DNA of 5,602 nt from Caldithrix sp. (GTDB lineage Bacteria; KSB1; UBA2214; DYKH01), in assembly GCA_020722685.1 (NCBI GenBank), contig DYKH01000284.1, positions 1-5,602 on the forward strand, given 5' to 3'. How positions within the stretch are numbered: the first letter of the stretch is position 1; each line of letters opens with the position of its first letter. Positions 1-5,273 of this stretch are shown here, piece after piece. The translations under genes and the position numbers were made by a program. Below the pieces are notes generated by a model. The model was not told where the DNA came from. It saw only the letters and a program-made list of their open reading frames with translations, and did no database searches.

Positions 1-121
1 ATATTTGAATTTTTCATTACCTTCATCAGGAATGCTTTTGGCCTTTCTTCGCCAATAGGTACGCATTTGCCGGATGAACCAACTTTTAACTTTTGGAGAT
101 CATGAATTGACAAAATGGAAT

Positions 122-704
122 CTAAAACCACGCAAATTTCAGCACCGTATTCGCCGACAGCCCACGCAGGTCGGAATTGCCCAAACCGCGGTAATTTCCG
201 CCCACGATGTGCCGATGGCTAACGCCGGCGGAAAACCGGATAGTCCTGGCCTCATTCAGCCAAGTTTACCCCAGTTCGATCACGAAAAAGTCGTCCCTCT
301 CTCCATTGATGCTGCTGTCCCATTTGTCGCGAAAATCGACACCAGCGGCGCCGACCAATGCCTGCAGTAAATAATGATGAACCTTGTTCGAGCTGACGAC
401 ATACTCCAATTCCAGCCCGCCATAACCCATCTCGATGTAATGCGGTTCTTCTGTGCTGTAGTTGGGCGTTTTGTGATGGATGGCCAGACCATAGCCTCCG
501 CCGCCCAAGACGAACTTGATTGATAATCCCGCCGCCTCATCCGCCCAGGAGAACGCCGGATTCTTCCTTCACTTGAGTGACCTTCAGGACCGGGCCGCCA
601 AAGCCGCCGCTCTCGATCTCGTCGCCGACTCAGGTCTCCTCCTCTTGGGAGAAAGCCGCCGGAACTGCTGCCAGCAAAAGCAAAAGTGCCAACGTTCTTT
701 TCAT
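122..704 (-). pseudogene. Broken gene for a secreted or outer-membrane beta-strand-rich protein of unknown function
   Basis: Read from the ATG at 704 down to the TAG at 122-124, the minus strand encodes a protein of about 195 residues spread over several frames. It opens with a clear signal peptide (MKRTLALLLLLAAVPAAFSQ, cleavage likely after the Ser) and continues with EIESGGFGGPVLKVTQ. Lesions: TGA at 630-632 (codon 25), TGA at 537-539 (codon 56, probably Arg CGA to TGA), a +1 or -2 frameshift near 518, loss of one G in the run at 269-272, and loss of two bases near 259-260. Restoring these gives LGGGGYGL, YGGLELEYVV, VNLELN and RFSAGVSHRHIVGGNY in one frame, and the repaired length (588 nt) is divisible by three. 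From memory these motifs match a family of small uncharacterised exported proteins, probably beta-barrels, in Calditrichota-like and related bacteria. GGAAAG lies just before the ATG. Five lesions in one gene, next to long intact genes, argue for true decay rather than sequencing error. Confidence 0.85.
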
Positions 705-735
705 TTTCTTTCCATTCTAAGGCAAGGATCAACAT

Positions 736-770
736 TAAACCTGTGAGGTTTTGCAAACTTTGCAGGTTTA
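736..770. repeat. Palindromic AAACCTG/CAGGTTT element
   Basis: TAAACCTG at 736-743 is matched perfectly by CAGGTTTA at 763-770 (8-bp arms). The left arm can also pair with a closer copy: AAACCT (737-742), loop GTG, AGGTTT (746-751). A TTTGCAAA palindrome lies at 750-757. The arms can therefore form alternative hairpins. I recall similar AAACCTG-type palindromes scattered between genes in several environmental bacteria, but cannot confirm that here. It lies 32 bases upstream of the pseudogene start, so it could be a dispersed repeat, a regulatory hairpin or both. Confidence 0.6.
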
Positions 771-1038
771 GTATTAATTTTTACCCAATGGCAGCCTGCG
801 TATCGACTTGTTTCAGAAAGCTGCCAACTTTTTTTCAGTAACGGTGTCTAACAGGGCGTAACAATCACGATTCGAGGTCGTATTTTCGGACGTGAAAAAA
901 TCACCGTTGCCGGCCAAAGCCCTTTCCCTGCCGGTTGAATGTCGGTCGCCAGCCGGCGCTGCCGGCGCACCGATTGTAGATCCGATTCCCTTTCCAGCCA
1001 GAGCACACAAAGATGAAGACGTGTTCCTCAATCCGGAC

Positions 1039-1042
1039 GGAG
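1039..1042 (+). promoter_or_regulatory. Ribosome binding site of the DUF5916 gene
   Basis: GGAG sits seven bases upstream of the ATG at 1050, the usual Shine-Dalgarno spacing. Together with the signal peptide that begins at this ATG, it fixes the start. Confidence 0.7.
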
Positions 1043-1049
1043 CTTTAGT

Positions 1050-3716
1050 ATGAAGTCGATCCCCATCGTTTTGACCAGCGCTTTGTATGCTGCAACTCTC
1101 TTTGCCGCACAACTCCAACCTGCCGGGAAAAGAGTCTACCACGCCGTGCGCGCCAATCCGCGTCCGCCGGTGATTGACGGACGCTTGGACGATCGAGTGT
1201 GGCAGCAAGCCCCGGTGGAAGGGAAATTCGTCCAGCATGAGCCGCGGGAAAACGAGATGCCTTCCGAGGAAACGCTATTTCAAATCGCTTATGATGAAAA
1301 CTATCTTTACATAGCTTTTCGCGCTCAAGACTCTCAACCTCAACAAATCGTCCGCAGAATGACCAGACGCGACCAATTCTCTGAAAGCAACATGGACGAC
1401 ATCGGCAGCTTTGATCGCGTCGGCATCATATTGGACAGCTACTACGATCACTCGTCGGCCTTTGAGTTTTCCGTCACCCCTGCCGGGACACGCGGAGACG
1501 TTGCCTGGAGCGAGGATGGCGCGAAAAAGGATGATAGCTGGGACCCAGTTTGGTATGTCAAGACTGGCATAGACAATCAGGGCTGGACGGCGGAAATGCG
1601 AATTCCCTTTAGCCAATTGCGATTCAGCAAAAAGGAAGAACAAGTGTGGGGTCTGGAGCTTTTCCGTTACCTGCACCGTAAACAGGAGACCAGCCTCTGG
1701 CAATTCATCCCTCGCGATGCTCCCGGCGCGGTGCACATGTTCGGCGAGCTGCGCGGGATCAACGGCATTGCGCTGCCGCGCCACATCGAGCTGTTGCCTT
1801 ACAGTGTCGGCAACGTGCAACGATTCAAGCGCGAGGCCGGCAATCCGTTCGCTACCGGCAAAGATAGCCAGCTCAGCGGCGGCCTGGACGGCAAGGTCGG
1901 CTTGAGCAGCAACATGAGGATGGACTTTACCATCAACCCGGATTTCGGTCAGGTGGAGGCCGATCCCTCCGAGGTCAACTTGACGGCCTTTGAGACGTTC
2001 TTTGAGGAAAAGAGACCGTTCTTCATCGAAGGCAAGGGTATTTTCAGCTTTCCGCTGATGATTGGGGATGGAGACCACGCCAACAATATGCTGTTCTATT
2101 CCCGGCGCATCGGTAGATCGCCGCATCGGGAGCCAGACACAGCAGATGAAGATCATATGAATCTCCCGCAGCGCACATCCATCATCGGTGCGCTCAAAGT
2201 CTCCGGCAAGACTTCCGACGGCCTGTCCATTGGTTTACTCGACGCGGTCACCGCCGAGGAGGACGCCGAAATCGAGTCCTCCGGCACACGGCGCAGTGAA
2301 ATTGTGGAGCCAAGAACGAACTATTTTGTCGGGCGCCTGCAAAAATCCTATCGCAGCGGCTCCAGCACCCTTGGCGGCATGTTCACTGCGACCCATCGAG
2401 ACATCAACGCTCCTTATCTGAACAGTCTCAACCACTCGGCTTATACCGGTGGGATCGATCTCTATCATCAATGGCACAATCGCACCTACTTTCTCGATAT
2501 CCGCACCGCCTTTAGTCACGTGCGCGGCCACCGGGACGCCATCCTGGAGCTACAGACTGCCTCGACTCGCTATTTTCAGAGACCCGACGCACCGCACGTG
2601 CAGGTGGATTCCAGTCGAACCTCATTGAGCGGGCATGGCGGCTTTGCCGGCATCGGCAAAGGCGGCAATGGTCATTGGCAATGGATTTTGGGATGTTTTT
2701 GGTATTCGCCCGGCTTTGAGCTCAACGACATCGGCTTTCTCGGGCGCGCCGATCAGATTTCCCAGTTCTCTTGGGCCGGCTATCGCGTGTACAAGCCCGT
2801 GTGGATTTTTCGCCGCATCAACCTCAATCTTAACCAGTGGGCCGGCTGGAGCTTTGGCCGGGAAAATTTGTATGAAGGCCTCAATGTCAATGGCAGCACG
2901 CAATTCACCAATTATTGGTGGCTCAGCCTCGGCATCGGCAGAGAAGGCCACATACTCGCGGTATCCGAGCTTCGCGGCGGGCCGGCGATTTTGTCCCCTG
3001 ACTTTCTAAACACTTGGTGGCAGATTGAATCCGATACCAGAAAGCCGTTGCAATTCAGTCTCAGAGGCTTCCGAGGCACCGCCAGCAACGGCATCACCCA
3101 TTACGATAATCTCCGCAGCGCATTTTCTCTGCGGCCCAGCAACACCCTGATGATTTCTTGCGAGCCGTTTTTTCGCTACACCAAGGACAACCTGCAATAC
3201 ATCGATACCGTCGAGCTTCAGGACGGCCCCCGCTACATCTTTGGTCGTATAGATCAGAAAACGGTGGGCGCGGTTTTGCGCCTGAATTACTCATTGACTC
3301 CCAATTTGTCGTTGCAGTACTACGGGCAGCCTTTTGTCTCGGCCGGCAAGTACACGCATTTGAAAAAAATCACCCAACCGCGGGCGCGTCGCTATGAGGA
3401 TCGGTATCATGTTTTCACGCCGCAGGAAATAACCTACGACGCCCGTAGTGAGACTTATCTGATCGATGAAAATCAGGACAATGCCATTGACTATTCCTTT
3501 GATAAGCCCGATTTCAACTTTCGCCAATTTCGTTCCAATCTGGTGCTGCGCTGGGAGTATCATCCCGGCTCCACCCTATTCGTGGTCTGGTCACAGGGAA
3601 GAACAGGCGATATCGGGATCGGACAATTTTCGTTCCGCAATGACATGAGTGAGTTGTTCCATGTCTACCCGGAAAATATCTTCCTCATCAAGCTCAATCA
3701 TTGGTTGTCAATCTGA
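1050..3716 (+). CDS. DUF5916 domain-containing protein with N-terminal CBM9-like domain, probably outer membrane
   Basis: The 888-residue protein begins with a signal peptide (hydrophobic residues 4-19, cleavage near LFA-AQ), so it is exported. Residues about 38-240 form a carbohydrate-binding family 9-like beta-sandwich, recognisable from PPVIDGRLDDRVWQQA, YDENYLYIAFRAQD, FDRVGIILDSYYD and GWTAEMRIPFSQLRF. The rest is DUF5916: its hallmark lies at 291-328 (MDFTINPDFGQVEADP, then NLTAFETFFEEKRPFFIEG), followed by LFYSRRIGR (348-356). The region after about 375 has alternating aromatic and polar strands like an outer-membrane beta-barrel and ends in NIFLIKLNHWLSI, resembling a closing strand. 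Length is typical of the family (roughly 700-900). The family's biochemical function is not established; sugar or glycan binding is suggested only by the CBM9-like fold. No catalytic residues are evident. The gene stands alone, with 345 bases before it and 489 after it, and appears intact. Family assignment is secure; barrel topology is inferred. Confidence 0.95.
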   Translation: MKSIPIVLTSALYAATLFAAQLQPAGKRVYHAVRANPRPPVIDGRLDDRVWQQAPVEGKFVQHEPRENEMPSEETLFQIAYDENYLYIAFRAQDSQPQQIVRRMTRRDQFSESNMDDIGSFDRVGIILDSYYDHSSAFEFSVTPAGTRGDVAWSEDGAKKDDSWDPVWYVKTGIDNQGWTAEMRIPFSQLRFSKKEEQVWGLELFRYLHRKQETSLWQFIPRDAPGAVHMFGELRGINGIALPRHIELLPYSVGNVQRFKREAGNPFATGKDSQLSGGLDGKVGLSSNMRMDFTINPDFGQVEADPSEVNLTAFETFFEEKRPFFIEGKGIFSFPLMIGDGDHANNMLFYSRRIGRSPHREPDTADEDHMNLPQRTSIIGALKVSGKTSDGLSIGLLDAVTAEEDAEIESSGTRRSEIVEPRTNYFVGRLQKSYRSGSSTLGGMFTATHRDINAPYLNSLNHSAYTGGIDLYHQWHNRTYFLDIRTAFSHVRGHRDAILELQTASTRYFQRPDAPHVQVDSSRTSLSGHGGFAGIGKGGNGHWQWILGCFWYSPGFELNDIGFLGRADQISQFSWAGYRVYKPVWIFRRINLNLNQWAGWSFGRENLYEGLNVNGSTQFTNYWWLSLGIGREGHILAVSELRGGPAILSPDFLNTWWQIESDTRKPLQFSLRGFRGTASNGITHYDNLRSAFSLRPSNTLMISCEPFFRYTKDNLQYIDTVELQDGPRYIFGRIDQKTVGAVLRLNYSLTPNLSLQYYGQPFVSAGKYTHLKKITQPRARRYEDRYHVFTPQEITYDARSETYLIDENQDNAIDYSFDKPDFNFRQFRSNLVLRWEYHPGSTLFVVWSQGRTGDIGIGQFSFRNDMSELFHVYPENIFLIKLNHWLSI

Positions 3717-3735
3717 TGCTCCGGGCTATTCTTGC

Positions 3736-3759
3736 CACAGAGGCACCGAGCCACGGAGA
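3736..3759. repeat. Short tandem array, 8-nt period, three units
   Basis: The units are CACAGAGG, CACCGAGC and CACGGAGA, consensus CACNGAGN, in exact 8-nt register. It starts 19 bases after the DUF5916 stop. CACAGAG-type arrays of this kind are familiar to me from intergenic DNA of environmental bacteria, but no function is known to me. Confidence 0.65.
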
Positions 3760-3833
3760 AGATTCCAACACCGACAAGCCTTGGCCGAAATGGCTGCAAA
3801 CAGCAAATAGTCACCAACAAACGTAAATAAGGA

Positions 3834-3880
3834 GCTTTGCCCTAATTCGCGGTTTTCATTTCGTAGTAAAGATGCAAAGC
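3834..3880. repeat. Inverted repeat GCTTTGC/GCAAAGC
   Basis: GCTTTGC at 3834-3840 is the perfect complement of GCAAAGC at 3874-3880, with a 33-base loop. The right arm overlaps the foot of the next hairpin (3877-3905), so the two structures would be mutually exclusive at their junction. Its role is unknown. Confidence 0.4.
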
Positions 3881-3905
3881 CTGATTCCCTTCAGGGAAAT
3901 GGCTT
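3877..3905. repeat. Two-segment stem-loop
   Basis: AAGCC (3877-3881) pairs with GGCTT (3901-3905) and, inside a small internal loop, TTCCC (3885-3889) pairs with GGGAA (3894-3898) around a TTCA loop. There are ten pairs in 29 bases. No T-tract follows, so it is not a standard intrinsic terminator. It could be an RNA structure or part of a dispersed palindromic repeat. Confidence 0.5.
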
Positions 3906-3914
3906 CTCCGCCTC

Positions 3915-3942
3915 GTCTGGTGGGAATCGTTTGCTACCAGAC
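3915..3942. repeat. Stem-loop GTCTGGT/ACCAGAC
   Basis: This is a perfect 7-bp inverted repeat with a 14-base loop, nine bases after the preceding stem-loop. The two successive hairpins suggest a structured transcript or a repeat element. It lacks a T-tract. Confidence 0.45.
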
Positions 3943-3957
3943 ACTCCCGAAGCTGAC

Positions 3958-3987
3958 CACTGATCCTCACCGATCCGCACGGAGTTT
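3958..3987. repeat. Short tandem array, 10-nt period, three units
   Basis: The units are CACTGATCCT, CACCGATCCG and CACGGAGTTT. Each starts with CAC and the first two share GATCC. The core at 3968-3984 is an imperfect inverted match (14 of 17 positions, counted by hand) to 4077-4093 in the next array, so the two may form a pair. Confidence 0.6.
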
Positions 3988-4080
3988 CATAGGACTCTGG
4001 TCTGCAATGGCAGTCTTCTCATTAGCGCTCAAATGACGGCGTATAGAATACTCAACTGAGGCCTAGATCCTGAAAACTCT

Positions 4081-4110
4081 GTGCCGATCCGTGCCAGTCC
4101 GTGGTTTCCA
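4081..4110. repeat. Short tandem array, 10-nt period, opposite orientation
   Basis: The units are GTGCCGATCC, GTGCCAGTCC and the degenerate GTGGTTTCCA. On the minus strand they read as CACGGACTGG and CACGGATCGG followed by CACAGAG, matching the style of the arrays at 3736 and 3958 but inverted. The two 10-nt arrays bracket 3988-4080 like imperfect inverted ends. Confidence 0.6.
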
Positions 4111-4152
4111 GAAATGCCCGGCAGTGGGGGTGATCATTACTTTCCCGTGGAC

Positions 4153-4184
4153 TGCAAACCTTTTTTGAATTCATTTGTCTATAT
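4153..4184 (+). promoter_or_regulatory. Candidate ECF-type autoregulatory promoter
   Basis: A -35-like TGCAAACC (4153-4160) is followed by six T and, after 16 bases in all, by a -10-like GTCTATAT (4177-4184). This fits the general ECF layout of an AAC-containing -35 and a GTC-containing -10 separated by about 16 bases, and resembles promoters in front of ECF genes in Bacteroidota-like genomes. The -10 ends 21 bases before the sigma start codon, giving a short leader. Autoregulation is inferred from position and motif. Confidence 0.55.
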
Positions 4185-4205
4185 GATCGAAAACTGTGAG
4201 AGCAA

Positions 4206-4790
4206 ATGGACAATCAAGAGCTCGACCTGATCAAGCGCGCTCAACAAGGCGACACCCAATCCTTTGAAAAGCTCGTTTGCCTGCACGACCGCCGGGTGCT
4301 GCAACTGGCCTATAGTATGATGGGCAATCGTCAGGATGCTCAGGACATTTATCAGGAAGCGTTCATGCGTGCGTTTGTCAAGATCGCTTCTTTTCGTTTC
4401 GAAAGTGAATTCGGCACCTGGTTAGGTCGCATTGTGATTAATTTGTCCATCAATCGCCGCCGGCAGCGACGCATGAGACGATTGTTTTTTGGCGCTGGAA
4501 ATTCTCCAACCAAGCCAGCCCAGCTCGATGAGTTTGAGAACCCCCATCCTTCTGCGAACTTGACGGATGGCCTGGTCATGGCTAAAGAGACCCGATATCA
4601 GTTGGAGCAAGCACTGAATTCACTGCCGGAATTGCAGCGGGCGGTCTTCACCCTCAAGCACATGCATGGATACAAGATCAGCGAGATTTCTCGGATGCTC
4701 GACAAGGCCGAAGGCACAGTGAAAAATTCGCTCTTTCGCGCCGTGCAAAAGTTGCGGGTGCAGTTGCAGCCGTATTTTGAAAAAGATTAG
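4206..4790 (+). CDS. ECF-type RNA polymerase sigma-70 factor
   Basis: This complete 194-residue protein has typical ECF length. It would bind core RNA polymerase and direct it to a special promoter set. Sigma region 2 spans about 20-92: the core-binding and -10 recognition part is seen in GNRQDAQDIYQEAFMRAFVK (40-59), followed by FGTWLGRIVINLSINRRRQRR (quoted in part: FGTWLGRIVINL, 69-80). A loosely conserved linker (about 93-128) follows. Region 4 spans about 131-185, with LNSLPELQRAVFTLKHMHGY and the helix-turn-helix EISRMLDKAEGTVKNSLFRA. Region 3 is absent, as expected for ECF sigmas. The Shine-Dalgarno is weak (GAGAG, 4198-4202, only three bases from the ATG), but the start fits the usual N-terminus of about 20 residues before region 2. 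The next gene is a zf-HC2 anti-sigma, the expected partner, though 483 bases away. The target regulon cannot be told from this window. Confidence 0.97.
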   Translation: MDNQELDLIKRAQQGDTQSFEKLVCLHDRRVLQLAYSMMGNRQDAQDIYQEAFMRAFVKIASFRFESEFGTWLGRIVINLSINRRRQRRMRRLFFGAGNSPTKPAQLDEFENPHPSANLTDGLVMAKETRYQLEQALNSLPELQRAVFTLKHMHGYKISEISRMLDKAEGTVKNSLFRAVQKLRVQLQPYFEKD

Positions 4791-4824
4791 CCGAGCAAAG
4801 GCGACCGGCGGTCAGCCGTCAACG

Positions 4825-4866
4825 ACTTGCAGCTTTCAGCTTGCGACTTGCTGCCTGCAGCCTGTC
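4825..4866 (-). repeat. Short tandem array, 7-nt period, six units
   Basis: In exact 7-nt register on the plus strand: ACTTGCA, GCTTTCA, GCTTGCG, ACTTGCT, GCCTGCA, GCCTGTC. The consensus is RCTTGCA, or TGCAAGY on the minus strand. It shares a TGCAA core with the array at 5146-5194, which lies in the other orientation, so the two are inverted relative to each other around the twin elements. Confidence 0.7.
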
Positions 4867-4917
4867 GAATGACAGTGTCGTCTTAGATCAAGCGAGCTAA
4901 AAGCAGCAATGTCATTC
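4867..4917. repeat. Inverted repeat GAATGACA/TGTCATTC
   Basis: This is a perfect 8-bp inverted repeat (4867-4874 with 4910-4917). The right arm is the start of twin element copy 1, and the left arm abuts the 7-nt array. It looks like a remnant end of another copy of the TGTCAT-ended element, pointing the other way. Confidence 0.5.
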
Positions 4918-5000
4918 AGTAGTAATCTTCTTTCGATTGAGCACGATCTACATTCGGCAGATCAGCGCGCTAACAGGGGAAGAGGCCTTCTACATGACAT
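4909..5000. repeat. Twin element, copy 1 (about 92 bp, ATGTCAT...ATGACAT)
   Basis: It begins ATGTCATTCAGTAG and ends ACATGACAT, giving perfect 7-bp terminal inverted repeats. An internal hairpin pairs GATCT (4945-4949) with AGATC (4959-4963). Copy 2 at 5018 matches 28 of the first 41 positions without gaps (hand count), has the same hairpin at the same offset of 36 bases, and then shares TAAC, CCTT and CATGAC in the same order. There is no coding capacity, so it resembles a small non-autonomous repeat element. Confidence 0.65.
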
Positions 5001-5024
5001 GGCTGGCGTGACTGCGCATGTCAT
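4994..5024. repeat. Inverted repeat ATGACATG/CATGTCAT between the twin elements
   Basis: This is a perfect 8-bp inverted repeat with a 15-base loop. It is formed by the end of copy 1 and the start of copy 2, so it is probably a by-product of two TGTCAT-ended elements lying head to tail. Confidence 0.55.
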
Positions 5025-5106
5025 CCCGTAGCGAACTTTTCAAGAAGGAGATCGATCTGCCATCTGGAGATCGCTGCATAACCATGAAAGGATGCCTTGC
5101 ATGACC
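5018..5106. repeat. Twin element, copy 2 (about 89 bp)
   Basis: It begins ATGTCATCCCGTAGCGAAC and ends GCATGACC, with the internal hairpin GATCT (5054-5058) and AGATC (5068-5072) at the same offset as in copy 1. The right terminal repeat is degenerate (ATGACC instead of ATGACA). TCCCGTA at 5024-5030 is also complemented by TACGGGA at 5116-5122, so the element may extend further right than copy 1. Confidence 0.6.
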
Positions 5107-5145
5107 CTGCGGAGATACGGGAACGATCCCAGCAAACGGAAGTCA

Positions 5146-5194
5146 GCAACCAACGACATGCGACGCGCAACCGGCAACCTGCAACGTGCAACCT
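5146..5194 (+). repeat. Short tandem array, 7-nt period, seven units
   Basis: In register: GCAACCA, ACGACAT, GCGACGC, GCAACCG, GCAACCT, GCAACGT, GCAACCT. The last four are near-identical and the first three degenerate, so decay or growth seems to run from one side. It is immediately followed, with no gap, by an array of a different period. Confidence 0.75.
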
Positions 5195-5226
5195 CCATTG
5201 CTCCAGTGCTCCGTTACTCCAATACC
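5195..5226 (+). repeat. Short tandem array, 8-nt period, four units
   Basis: In register: CCATTGCT, CCAGTGCT, CCGTTACT, CCAATACC. The consensus is CCANTRCT. It joins the preceding 7-nt array at 5194/5195, so the period changes from 7 to 8 at a sharp boundary. Confidence 0.7.
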
Positions 5227-5228
5227 CC

Positions 5229-5238
5229 TGAACGTTCA
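5229..5238. promoter_or_regulatory. Perfect 10-bp palindrome upstream of the anti-sigma gene
   Basis: TGAACGTTCA is a perfect palindrome 35 bases upstream of the anti-sigma start codon. It could be a dimeric regulator site, but a palindrome of this length also occurs by chance, and no promoter is recognised beside it. Confidence 0.2.
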
Positions 5239-5273
5239 AGAAGCAATAAAGACCTCAACATAATAGGTTCGTT

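Larger units (their letters stand above)
705..1049. other. Non-coding region between the divergent pseudogene and the DUF5916 gene
   Basis: This 345-base stretch separates the 5' ends of two divergently oriented genes, so promoters for both strands would be expected here. No sigma-70 or ECF promoter pair stands out. It holds the palindromic element at 736-770, a weak terminator-like 7-bp inverted repeat (789-795 with 820-826, followed by seven T), and a GC-only hairpin at 952-966 (GCCGGC, loop GCT, GCCGGC) that is part of a two-unit 9-nt repeat at 952-969. An 11-codon frame at 1013-1048 ends one base before the start codon of the next gene. Longer minus-strand frames here look random. Confidence 0.6.
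3717..4205. other. Repeat-rich intergenic region upstream of the sigma factor gene
   Basis: No gene is visible in these 489 bases. They contain three short-period arrays (3736-3759, 3958-3987, 4081-4110), a group of inverted repeats at 3834-3942, and an ECF-type promoter at 4153-4184. No hairpin with a T-tract follows the DUF5916 stop codon, so I cannot mark a classical terminator there. The stretches 3985-4076 and 4111-4150 show nothing I can interpret. Confidence 0.7.
4791..5273. other. Repeat-built gap between sigma and anti-sigma genes
   Basis: These 483 bases hold no convincing gene. From left to right they contain a 7-nt-period array (4825-4866), two diverged copies of an element of about 90 bp (4909-5000 and 5018-5106), a second 7-nt-period array in opposite orientation (5146-5194), an 8-nt-period array (5195-5226) and a 10-bp palindrome (5229-5238). 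I see no clear promoter for the anti-sigma gene. A small hairpin after the sigma stop (GACC/GGTC near 4803-4813) lacks a T-tract. Confidence 0.75.

Noticed and set aside
1..99. Minus-strand open stretch of 33 codons running off the left edge, with a possible ATG at 64-66
   Set aside because: It is short, has no ribosome site and matches nothing I recognise. It might be the start of a gene beyond the window, but the sequence here cannot support that.
74..370. Plus-strand open frame of 98 codons
   Set aside because: It lies antisense to the pseudogene. Its protein has no recognisable motif, while the minus strand here shows strong family motifs across several frames.
537..632. In-frame TGA codons read as selenocysteine or another amino acid
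   Set aside because: Three frameshifts are also present, TGA ends the intact DUF5916 gene normally, and no selenocysteine insertion structure is evident.
280..756. Minus-strand open frame of 158 codons
   Set aside because: It is an out-of-frame reading of the pseudogene, rich in Arg and Ser as is typical of shadow frames. The real coding signal moves between frames and begins with the signal peptide at 704.
789..835. 7-bp inverted repeat TGGCAGC/GCTGCCA followed by seven T, like a plus-strand terminator
   Set aside because: The 24-base loop is too large for a typical intrinsic terminator, and no plus-strand gene lies upstream.
813..1238. Minus-strand open frame of 141 codons overlapping the start of the DUF5916 gene
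   Set aside because: There are no motifs, the composition is irregular, and nearly half of it is antisense to a secure coding region.
1275..2156. Long minus-strand open frame of 293 codons inside the DUF5916 gene
   Set aside because: It is fully antisense to conserved CBM9-like and DUF5916 motifs. Its length follows from the codon use of the sense gene.
4825..5226. CRISPR array
   Set aside because: The repeating units are only 7-8 nt with no spacers, and no cas gene is present, so these are tandem short-period arrays.
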